Virus record (IMG/VR): IMGVR_UViG_3300013006_001829
Location: 1-27,833 of that record
Strand: one strand, 5' to 3'
DNA: 27,833 bases
Source: a virus
Positions within the stretch are counted from its first letter, which is position 1. The number at the start of each line of letters is the position of its first letter. The position numbers and the translations under genes are program-made. This document shows positions 23,810 to 27,833 of the stretch, piece by piece. Below the pieces are notes generated by a model. The model had not been told where the DNA came from and did no database searches. It saw only the letters and a list, made by a program, of their open reading frames with translations.

Positions 23810-24430
23810 ATGAAAAAGACAACAATGCGGGACTGGCAGCCTAAAACACCAGGACTGCCTCACCACTTTAGGCCTACCAGTGAGGATCTATACGGTGAAT
23901 GCCGAAAGGCCTACTTTAAAAATATCAATTTACCTGTACTACAAGAACTCTATCACGGAGACCCTAGACATCCTTTGAGCTGTGTGATTACGGGCGAGGT
24001 GGGTTTTAGTAACTGGGAAGACCTACTGACCGGAAAACCTAAACAACGCTTTGACCTTGACTTTAATCATATTAGACAGCGAGCCAGAGAAGGGCGTCAA
24101 AGCGGTGATAGTGCTGACAAATGGGACCTGAGTCCCTGTAGTATTTTCCGTAGTTATAGTCTGGCAGATAGCCGTCCAGATCTAATTGAGTTCATGTGCA
24201 TCATGCCGGTGAGCAAAAAATCCCATCATCACATCAGTCAAGATAGTGCCATGGGTGATGTGATACTGACAAACTACAATCGCAAATACTGGCCCTGGCA
24301 TCTACAGAGTCGACAGAACTTTGATCACATAGTGAACAAATACCATTTGGGATTGGACTACGATTGGTTCATAGACCATTTAAGCAATATCAATCATCCT
24401 AAGATCAACTGCCGTAAGCAGTATTCCTGA
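23810..24430 (+). CDS. Unknown protein with a possible HNH-like core
   Basis: 206 aa with a clear Shine-Dalgarno and early promoter. Two motifs stand out: LSCVITGEVGFSNWEDLLTGKPKQRFDLDFNH (residues about 56-87, a C..TG...FDxDH shape) and LIEFMCIMPVSKKSHHHIS (about 124-142). Together they recall the D-H and H elements of HNH-type nucleases with C/xxP-K-S-H, but the zinc pairs are not evident, so the assignment is weak. The tail is Trp/Tyr/His-rich (RKYWPWHLQSRQNFDHI). Followed by a 515-bp non-coding stretch. Confidence 0.7.
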   Translation: MKKTTMRDWQPKTPGLPHHFRPTSEDLYGECRKAYFKNINLPVLQELYHGDPRHPLSCVITGEVGFSNWEDLLTGKPKQRFDLDFNHIRQRAREGRQSGDSADKWDLSPCSIFRSYSLADSRPDLIEFMCIMPVSKKSHHHISQDSAMGDVILTNYNRKYWPWHLQSRQNFDHIVNKYHLGLDYDWFIDHLSNINHPKINCRKQYS

Positions 24431-24491
24431 GATCAAAATACCCCGCTAGAGTGGTCTAAGAATTAGTACCTAGATCACTGTGTATAGCAAT

Positions 24492-24507
24492 ACCCCGCTG
24501 TAGGGGT
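24492..24507 (+). terminator. Hairpin after the 23810 gene
   Basis: ACCCC-gctgta-GGGGT, 5-bp GC-rich stem with a 6-nt loop. No T-run follows, so it may be a processing or stabilising hairpin and not an intrinsic terminator. Confidence 0.35.
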
Positions 24508-24591
24508 CACTGGGGATTTAGAAGATCTACACATGCACACGCAGTAGAGAACACGGTATAGGCGGACACTTCTAGACCAGAGTATAGCACA

Positions 24592-24670
24592 GGGTGTAGA
24601 AGTGTGTGAACGATGAGTGTGAAGAAGTGTAAAAGGGTGTGAAACTGTGTAGAATGGTGTGGAATCTTGT
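24592..24670. repeat. GTGT array phased at 10 bp
   Basis: GTGT occurs at 24594, 24604, 24617, 24627, 24637, 24647 and 24657, with a TTGT at 24667. The last six are exactly 10 bp apart, and the first two are also 10 bp apart. The unit is roughly gaaNNgGTGT. The phase puts each GTGT on one face of the helix. Confidence 0.85.
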
Positions 24671-24764
24671 GGGAGTATTTGAGCTTAGCCTGTCTCCAAA
24701 CCGGCCTGCGAATAATTCTTATTTAGATCTAGGCATCAGACGGTGCCACATTCTGATCCCAAGT

Positions 24765-24785
24765 TGTGGATAACTCTGTGGATAT
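24765..24785 (-). other. Consensus DnaA box plus near-match
   Basis: TGTGGATAA at 24765-24773 is the complement of TTATCCACA, the consensus DnaA box. TGTGGATAT at 24777-24785 has one mismatch. They are in the same orientation and 12 bp apart start to start. Confidence 0.6.
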
Positions 24786-24822
24786 CACACTTGTTTAGAC
24801 TGGTTCCAAAAACCACCAACTT

Positions 24823-24838
24823 GTGGCAGAAACGCCAC
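24823..24838 (+). other. Stem-loop upstream of tRNA promoter
   Basis: GTGGC-agaaac-GCCAC, 26 bp upstream of the TTGACA at 24864. The same GTGGC-N6-GCCAC form recurs at 25341-25356 before the next early promoter. Confidence 0.5.
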
Positions 24839-24863
24839 TAAATCGGTCTATTATACACAGTGA

Positions 24864-24892
24864 TTGACACACAAGCAGTATGAAACTATACT
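24864..24892 (+). promoter_or_regulatory. Early promoter of the tRNA pair
   Basis: TTGACA (24864-24869), 17 bp, TATACT (24887-24892), 53 nt before the first tRNA. Confidence 0.75.
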
Positions 24893-24945
24893 GTATCTAC
24901 AGTGAGTAGTAAGCGTAGTATATAGTATACACACTAGCAAGTTTA

Positions 24946-25023
24946 GGGCCTCTAGCTCATGTTGGTTAGAGCAGTGGACTCATAATCCATTGGTGCGGAG
25001 TTCGACTCTCCGGGGGCCCACCA
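24946..25023 (+). tRNA. tRNA with CAU anticodon (Ile or Met)
   Basis: 78 nt with encoded CCA. Acceptor GGGCCTC/GGGGCCC (one T-G pair), D arm with GTTGGTTAGAGC, anticodon stem GTGGA/TCCAT around loop ctCATaa, T arm CGGAG-TTCGACT-CTCCG. The loop is compatible with elongator tRNA-Met or with lysidine-modified tRNA-Ile2; the G-rich acceptor and the TTGGTGCGGAG region resemble the Ile2 type found in T4-like phages. The sequence alone does not settle which. Confidence 0.93.
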
Positions 25024-25028
25024 AATAT

Positions 25029-25104
25029 CTGCCCGTAGCTCAGTGGATAGAGCAACAGCCTTCTAAGCTGTGGGTCGGAGGTTCGATCCCTCCCGGGCAG
25101 GCCA
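25029..25104 (+). tRNA. tRNA-Arg(UCU)
   Basis: 76 nt with encoded CCA. Acceptor CTGCCCG/CGGGCAG, anticodon stem ACAGC/GCTGT around cttctaa with anticodon TCT, T arm GGAGG-TTCGATC-CCTCC, discriminator G. It reads AGA (and AGG by wobble). It starts 5 nt after the previous tRNA, so both come from one transcript. Confidence 0.95.
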
Positions 25105-25150
25105 AATCCATACTGTAACTCATAACTATACTGTACAGTAGTATTATACT

Positions 25151-25292
25151 GTAGACTAGTATAGTACTGAAGACTAGTATAGTACTGAAGACTATGACTA
25201 TACTGAAGATCATGACTATACTACGAATCAGTATAGTACTACGAATCATGATAGTTACACGATTCATAACTATACTACGATTCATGACAACT
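25151..25292. repeat. About eight diverged 18-bp tandem repeats with a flipping core
   Basis: Units of 18 bp start at 25151 (gtagactagtatagtact) and run to about 25292; degenerate relatives reach back to about 25118. The core is AGTATAGT or its complement ACTATACT (tgACTATACT), in orientation +,+,-,-,+ and so on, always at the same place in the unit, with flanks gaagac, acgaat or acgatt. An open frame crosses the array on the minus strand but also runs over the tRNA, so it is not a gene. Copies are diverged, which argues for an old array kept for a binding function. Confidence 0.8.
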
Positions 25293-25387
25293 TCGCGGCA
25301 CTAGCATCTTTTGCCCAATCTGTCAAGCGGAATCCCGTCTGTGGCGAATCTGCCACTGTAGCCAAAATGCCACAACGATCTTTTGAG
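25293..25387. other. Short AT/GC-mixed gap before the early-gene train
   Basis: No gene is visible. It contains the GTGGC-gaatct-GCCAC stem-loop (25341-25356) and separated arms TGCCCAA and TTGGGCA on either side of it, the second within the spacer of the next promoter. Confidence 0.5.
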
Positions 25388-25416
25388 TTGACCTTTTGGG
25401 CAGTGAGCTGTATACT
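25388..25416 (+). promoter_or_regulatory. Early promoter cassette 1
   Basis: TTGACC (25388-25393), 17 bp, TATACT (25411-25416), leader ATTGAGACTGAAGCACTAA, ATG 33 nt after the -10. A GTGGC/GCCAC stem-loop lies 32 bp upstream. Confidence 0.85.
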
Positions 25417-25448
25417 ATTGAGACTGAAGCACTAAACGAGAGCACAAG

Positions 25449-25700
25449 ATGTACACACTTAGTCTAGCACAGAGCCAGCAGATTAACAGTGCCGTCTATA
25501 CACACGACTGGGAAGCTGAGGCAGTAGCCAGTTGGGAAGCCACAGGCGACGACCTAATGGACGAACTGGCAGATCGCTTTGAGAGCCAGTTTAAGGACTG
25601 GGACACTGTAGAGGAGTTGGGCGGCATCACAGTGTATCTCAAAGGGGGACGGTTAGTGGCCTTCTACGACTACGAGCAGTTTAAAGGATCCGTATTTTAG
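25449..25700 (+). CDS. Small acidic early protein
   Basis: 83 aa, acidic. An N-terminal helix (MYTLSLAQSQQINSAVYTHDWEAEAV) is followed by TGDDLMDELADRFESQFKDW and a beta-hairpin-like VEELGGITVYLKGGRLVAFYDY. No family is recognised. It is the first of the early train and ends 29 nt before the next -35. The ribosome site is weak (GAG at 25438-25440). Confidence 0.8.
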   Translation: MYTLSLAQSQQINSAVYTHDWEAEAVASWEATGDDLMDELADRFESQFKDWDTVEELGGITVYLKGGRLVAFYDYEQFKGSVF

Positions 25701-25709
25701 AGTGCCGAG

Positions 25710-25743
25710 TGTGGGGTTCTTGCCACAATTGACAGGGATCCCA
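25710..25743 (+). other. Stem-loop spanning the -35 of cassette 2
   Basis: GTGGGGTTC (25711-25719) can pair with GGATCCCAC (25735-25743) as RNA with two G-U wobbles, across a loop that contains TTGACA. A shorter alternative is TGTGG/CCACA within 25710-25727. Confidence 0.55.
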
Positions 25744-25757
25744 CTGAGCAGTATAAT
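25729..25757 (+). promoter_or_regulatory. Early promoter cassette 2
   Basis: TTGACA (25729-25734), 17 bp, TATAAT (25752-25757): a perfect sigma70 consensus. Leader ACATGAACTGAGC, ATG 37 nt after the -10. Confidence 0.9.
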
Positions 25758-25793
25758 ACATGAACTGAGCAATACACTACACGGGAGAGAGCG

Positions 25794-26045
25794 ATGAGTG
25801 CAATGTCAAACCTGCATATGGACGTACAAGACCTGCTTGAAGAGGGATTCACCCCTGCAGAGATCGCTCGTATACTGAACATTGAGGAGTCGCTGATTGA
25901 TCCTCGTGCGTTCAATACACTATACGACGGCATGGACGACTACGAGAGTGATGACGGCTACGAGTACGTGACGGGCTGTGATCCCTCTGAGGACTCCTAT
26001 TTGGATGCCAGTTATGAGGACCGGTTCGACATCGGCGACTATTGA
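25794..26045 (+). CDS. Acidic early protein with HTH-like N-terminus
   Basis: 83 aa. Residues about 9-32 (MDVQDLLEEGFTPAEIARIL) read like a small helix-turn-helix; the rest is strongly acidic and Tyr-rich (DGMDDYESDDGYEYVTG, then DPSEDSYLDASYED). It resembles the 86-aa protein of the next cassette (AEIARILNIEESLID vs DEVADMLRINGILDE). A DNA-mimic or host-takeover role is possible but not shown. The ATG at 25794 follows GGGAGAG. Confidence 0.8.
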   Translation: MSAMSNLHMDVQDLLEEGFTPAEIARILNIEESLIDPRAFNTLYDGMDDYESDDGYEYVTGCDPSEDSYLDASYEDRFDIGDY

Positions 26046-26053
26046 AGTGCCGG

Positions 26054-26073
26054 GTGTGGTATAATTGCCACAC
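26054..26073 (+). other. Stem-loop before cassette 3
   Basis: GTGTGG-tataattg-CCACAC, 6-bp perfect stem, ending 1 nt before TTGACA. Confidence 0.6.
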
Positions 26074-26102
26074 TTGACAGTTTGGGCCAAGTTCGCTATA
26101 CT
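26074..26102 (+). promoter_or_regulatory. Early promoter cassette 3
   Basis: TTGACA (26074-26079), 17 bp, TATACT (26097-26102), leader ATTGAAACAGTAACGC, ATG 32 nt after the -10. Confidence 0.88.
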
Positions 26103-26133
26103 ATTGAAACAGTAACGCATAAAGGACTACGCT

Positions 26134-26394
26134 ATGACACGCCAGCAAACCAACTACCTGCTCGAACTGATCGACAGCGGACTGCTCGATGCGCGGGACG
26201 TCGTTACTATGGCTGTCAAGTACATGAGCGAAGACGAAGTCGCTGACATGCTGCGGATCAATGGCATCCTGGACGAAGAGTACGACGATGAGGAGGACTG
26301 GATTGCGGCAGGGCGGGACTTTGAGGACAGTCTGGAAGAGATTGATCCTGTCAGTGAGTCGCAGGAATGGGCAGACTACGACCCAGACTGCTGA
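26134..26394 (+). CDS. Acidic early protein, relative of the previous one
   Basis: 86 aa. Helical N-terminus (TRQQTNYLLELIDSGLLDAR), then a DEVADMLRINGIL helix and a very acidic tail (LDEEYDDEEDWIAAGRD, then DFEDSLEEIDPVSESQ). Preceded by AAGGA (26122-26126). Its general layout (a helix pair, then an acidic tail) matches the 25794 protein, suggesting an ancient duplication together with its promoter cassette. Function unknown. Confidence 0.8.
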   Translation: MTRQQTNYLLELIDSGLLDARDVVTMAVKYMSEDEVADMLRINGILDEEYDDEEDWIAAGRDFEDSLEEIDPVSESQEWADYDPDC

Positions 26395-26404
26395 AGTGCC
26401 AGGT

Positions 26405-26435
26405 GTGGGACTGTAGCAACGGTTGACAGTCCCAC
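26405..26435 (+). other. 10-bp perfect inverted repeat spanning the -35 of cassette 4
   Basis: GTGGGACTGT (26405-26414) and ACAGTCCCAC (26426-26435) are exact complements, loop agcaacggttg, with the -35 TTGACA partly in the loop and partly in the right arm. A small nested CAAC-g-GTTG palindrome fills the loop. Confidence 0.8.
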
Positions 26436-26451
26436 CGACCCACTGTATACT
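26423..26451 (+). promoter_or_regulatory. Early promoter cassette 4
   Basis: TTGACA (26423-26428), 17 bp, TATACT (26446-26451), leader ACTGAGACTGAAGCACTAGA, ATG 34 nt after the -10. The leader is almost identical to that of cassette 1. Confidence 0.88.
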
Positions 26452-26484
26452 ACTGAGACTGAAGCACTAGACGGAGATTGAACT

Positions 26485-26769
26485 ATGTGGACTACAGAAA
26501 ATCAGCGAGTGATGGCAGACGCACTCAAACAGTTGGTAGAGGACGAGGGCACTGCCTATGCCGCAGGCTACCTGTCCAGCTTCGTTGTCAGTATGCTGAA
26601 GGACTTGCCCAAGCGTAAGCAGAAGGAAGAACTACAGCAGATCCTGCGACATAACTGCGACTATAAGGTCACCGTCAAGCACCTGCTGACTGGTGAGGAC
26701 ATTAAGATCCGACGCGGTGATCGCGGGACCTGCTTGGATCCCAGCATGGAACGCTACCACACCATGTGA
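26485..26769 (+). CDS. Small early protein, unknown
   Basis: 94 aa with CGGAG at 26472-26476. The first half is helical (NQRVMADALKQLVEDEGTAY, then AGYLSSFVVSMLKDLPKR), followed by a basic stretch (RKQKEELQQILRHNCDYKVTVKHLL) and a Gly/Asp-rich end (TGEDIKIRRGDRGTC). Basic in the middle, unlike its acidic neighbours. No family is recognised. Confidence 0.78.
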   Translation: MWTTENQRVMADALKQLVEDEGTAYAAGYLSSFVVSMLKDLPKRKQKEELQQILRHNCDYKVTVKHLLTGEDIKIRRGDRGTCLDPSMERYHTM

Positions 26770-26778
26770 TGTGGTTCT

Positions 26779-26808
26779 GCTGCCACAGGATTGACGGGCT
26801 GTGGCAGC
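26779..26808 (+). other. 10-bp perfect inverted repeat spanning the -35 of cassette 5
   Basis: GCTGCCACAG (26779-26788) and CTGTGGCAGC (26799-26808) are exact complements; the loop gattgacggg contains the TTGACG -35. The arms are unrelated in sequence to those of cassettes 4 and 6. Confidence 0.8.
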
Positions 26809-26819
26809 TATCATATAAT
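26791..26819 (+). promoter_or_regulatory. Early promoter cassette 5
   Basis: TTGACG (26791-26796), 17 bp, TATAAT (26814-26819), leader ACTTGAACTGAAACGC, ATG 33 nt after the -10. Confidence 0.88.
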
Positions 26820-26851
26820 ACTTGAACTGAAACGCTGTTTAGGAGAACGCA

Positions 26852-27187
26852 ATGACTGCAATCGCTAACATTCCCCAGCTCCACGCTGTCGCCACTGCTC
26901 GTGCCGCTGCCAAAGCCGCCGAACTTGATGCAAAATACGGACAAGCCTGGCCCTGCGGTTTTGCTTGGGTCAACATCAGCGGCGTGAAGCTGAGCACCAA
27001 AGTGGGCAAAGAGTTCGCCAAGTTGGGGTTCCGCAAGGCCTACGGCTACAAGAACACGGTTCAGCTGTGGAACCCCAGCGGACATGGGACGCAGAACATG
27101 GACGTAAAGGAGGAGGCCGCTGAGGTCTACGCTGACGTGTTCCGTGCGGCGGGCTACGATGCGTTCGCCGGCTCGCGTATGGACTGA
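26852..27187 (+). CDS. Ala-rich early protein, unknown
   Basis: 111 aa, AGGAG at 26841-26845. Ala-rich helix first (VATARAAAKAAELDAKYG), then a more globular part with WPCGFAWVNISGVKLSTKVG, FAKLGFRKAYGYKNTVQLW and a final helix (VKEEAAEVYADVFRAAGYDA). Aromatic and Gly residues suggest a compact alpha/beta fold. I recall similar hypothetical proteins in phages but cannot name the family. More GC-rich than the operon at 8-18 kb. Confidence 0.82.
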   Translation: MTAIANIPQLHAVATARAAAKAAELDAKYGQAWPCGFAWVNISGVKLSTKVGKEFAKLGFRKAYGYKNTVQLWNPSGHGTQNMDVKEEAAEVYADVFRAAGYDAFAGSRMD

Positions 27188-27197
27188 AGTGCCAGAT

Positions 27198-27231
27198 GTG
27201 GGATCTTTGCAACGGTTGACAGAGATCCCAC
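27198..27231 (+). other. 9-bp perfect inverted repeat spanning the -35 of cassette 6
   Basis: GTGGGATCT (27198-27206) and AGATCCCAC (27223-27231), 16-nt loop ttgcaacggttgacag with the complete TTGACA. The loop also has the CAAC-g-GTTG palindrome seen in cassette 4. Confidence 0.8.
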
Positions 27232-27244
27232 TGAGCAGTATACT
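27216..27244 (+). promoter_or_regulatory. Early promoter cassette 6
   Basis: TTGACA (27216-27221), 17 bp, TATACT (27239-27244), leader ACTTGAACTGCGAAACAC, ATG 36 nt after the -10. Confidence 0.88.
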
Positions 27245-27279
27245 ACTTGAACTGCGAAACACAACGGGAGGGCGGCACG

Positions 27280-27498
27280 ATGGGATACACGGTACTGGCA
27301 GATCGGCACCAAATGGACGACATGCGAAATCGATTCGGTCCGCGAGCTGGACTAGAAGGCCCGTTCAACTTCAGTGGTCGTGTCTTGTACTACGACAGCA
27401 AAGAAGGACAGTACTACGATCCGCTCACTGACTTCTATGTGGAGCAGAGCGAGATGGATGCGATCCACAACCGTTTGATGAATACTCTGAGGGGTTGA
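27280..27498 (+). CDS. Small early protein, unknown
   Basis: 72 aa from ATG 27280 (MGYTVLADRHQMDDMRNRFG), chosen because GGGAGGG (27265-27271) is properly spaced; the frame is open upstream to 27247, but that start would overlap the promoter -10 region. Contains YYDSKEGQYYDPLTDFYVEQ and a helical end (EMDAIHNRLMNTLRG). No family is recognised. The next gene follows after 2 nt without its own promoter. Confidence 0.78.
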   Translation: MGYTVLADRHQMDDMRNRFGPRAGLEGPFNFSGRVLYYDSKEGQYYDPLTDFYVEQSEMDAIHNRLMNTLRG

Positions 27499-27500
27499 CT

Positions 27501-27746
27501 ATGAGCTGGAACAAGGAAGGCGAGCGAGTGGCTGGTGTATACTTGGGTGCCTACACTATCACAGGTGTAGTCCAGAGCAGCCGTGTCAAGTATGGTGGGC
27601 GGGTTCAACACCGTGTCTTGCTGGATACTCCGGTGGAGGTGTTTGGTCGTGTGGCAGAGGAACTGATGTTAGACGATGAAGAACTATTCACCGGACCTGC
27701 AAGGCGGCTAGGCATGATGGATGTTGTGAATAAACAACACGCTTGA
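27501..27746 (+). CDS. Small early protein, unknown (beta-rich)
   Basis: 81 aa from ATG 27501 with GAGGGG just upstream; a TTG at 27495 is in frame but less likely. The protein looks like a small beta-barrel (GERVAGVYLGAYTITGVVQS, then RVKYGGRVQHRVLLDTPVEV) followed by an acidic helix (VAEELMLDDEELF). Its TGA stop lies inside the -35 box of the next promoter. Co-transcribed with the 72-aa gene from cassette 6. Confidence 0.75.
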   Translation: MSWNKEGERVAGVYLGAYTITGVVQSSRVKYGGRVQHRVLLDTPVEVFGRVAEELMLDDEELFTGPARRLGMMDVVNKQHA

Positions 27747-27771
27747 CGCTTTGGCTAGCCGAAGTTATACT
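27743..27771 (+). promoter_or_regulatory. Early promoter cassette 7
   Basis: TTGACG (27743-27748), 17 bp, TATACT (27766-27771), leader ATTGAAACAGTAACGCAA as in cassette 3, ATG 31 nt after the -10. The spacer is itself palindromic (cTTtGGCtaGCCgAAg). Confidence 0.85.
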
Positions 27772-27801
27772 ATTGAAACAGTAACGCAACGGAGCAACAA
27801 A

Positions 27802-27833
27802 ATGGCCAGTTCCAGATTCCCTAATATGAGCTA
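27802..27833 (+). CDS. Start of the next early gene (partial)
   Basis: ATG at 27802 after CGGAG (27790-27794); MASSRFPNMS is read before the window ends. Placement after cassette 7 supports it. Nothing can be said of function. Confidence 0.6.
   Translation, partial: MASSRFPNMS

Larger units (their letters stand above)
24431..24945. other. 515-bp non-coding region, candidate origin or regulatory hub
   Basis: No open frame of useful length. It holds an 11-bp direct repeat AATACCCCGCT (24437-24447 and 24489-24499), a hairpin, a 10-bp-phased GTGT array, a consensus DnaA box plus a near-match, a GTGGC/GCCAC hairpin and the tRNA promoter; each is listed separately. Confidence 0.7.

Noticed and set aside
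24492-24507. Strong rho-independent terminator
   Set aside because: The stem is only 5 bp and no T-run follows; listed only as a hairpin at low confidence.
25040-25285. 81-codon open frame on the minus strand (Ile/Ser/Val-rich)
   Set aside because: It runs over tRNA-Arg and is created by the 18-bp repeats; the periodic IxxS composition reflects the repeat, not a protein.
25118-25292. CRISPR-like array
   Set aside because: Units of 18 bp without unique spacers and with diverged copies; no cas genes nearby.
26702-27262. 186-codon open frame on the minus strand
   Set aside because: It is antisense to the 111-aa early gene and crosses a promoter cassette; no ribosome site or promoter; composition is not protein-like.

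Overview
This window looks like part of a large T4-type (myovirus-like) phage genome, not a bacterial chromosome. The evidence is a collagen-like, repeat-rich tail-fibre gene, an ATP-dependent DNA ligase of the T4 kind, T4-type late promoters (TATAAATA), sigma70-type early promoters with an almost invariant 17-bp spacer, two tightly packed CCA-encoding tRNAs, a membrane-anchored SleB-type lysin, and very dense packing with many ATGA or 1-nt junctions. The host cannot be named. The Fe-S proteins closely resemble proteobacterial ones, and the early promoters match a proteobacterial sigma70 consensus.

Layout. 1-1695 (-): a large tail-fibre-like gene running off the left edge. 1795-7.0 kb: a mixed block with an HNH nuclease (+), a translation initiation factor IF-1 and DNA ligase (-), then an iron-sulphur group (ErpA on -, a His-rich secreted protein, IscU, IscA and an unknown protein on +), a small basic protein, a three-helix membrane protein and a SleB-like cell-wall hydrolase (-). 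7.0-22.86 kb (-): one long head-to-tail operon read leftward from a late promoter at 22919-22926. It encodes a Trp-rich repeat protein fused to a glycosyltransferase-like domain, two radical SAM enzymes, several glycosyltransferase-like proteins, five SGNH-hydrolase domains (one fused to a glycosyltransferase-like domain), a 41-aa protein too short for routine gene calling, an NTF2-like protein, a methyltransferase, a DUF6270/SGNH-like protein, a tail-fibre-like tip protein and a NodU-type carbamoyltransferase. I read this as a locus that builds or decorates a glycan (on the virion or the host surface). That is inference.

22.9-24.43 kb (+): a GT9-like gene and an unknown gene, each with an early-type promoter. 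24.43-25.45 kb: a 1-kb non-coding stretch with a 10-bp-phased GTGT array, a consensus DnaA box plus a near-match, tRNA-Ile/Met(CAU) and tRNA-Arg(UCU), and an array of about eight 18-bp repeats. It is a candidate replication origin or regulatory hub. 25.45-27.83 kb (+): a train of small early genes. Most are preceded by their own cassette of stem-loop, TTGAC(A/G/C), 17 bp, TATA(C/A)T, a conserved leader and a Shine-Dalgarno. This matches the promoter-early stem-loop (PeSL) cassettes described for T4-type phages. The window therefore spans the junction between a leftward late module and a rightward early module.

The most unusual content is the phage-borne ErpA + IscU + IscA set with intact ligand cysteines and an intact HscA-recognition motif, the IF-1 gene, the radical SAM/SGNH/glycosyltransferase operon, and the cassette train with covarying stems around the -35 boxes.
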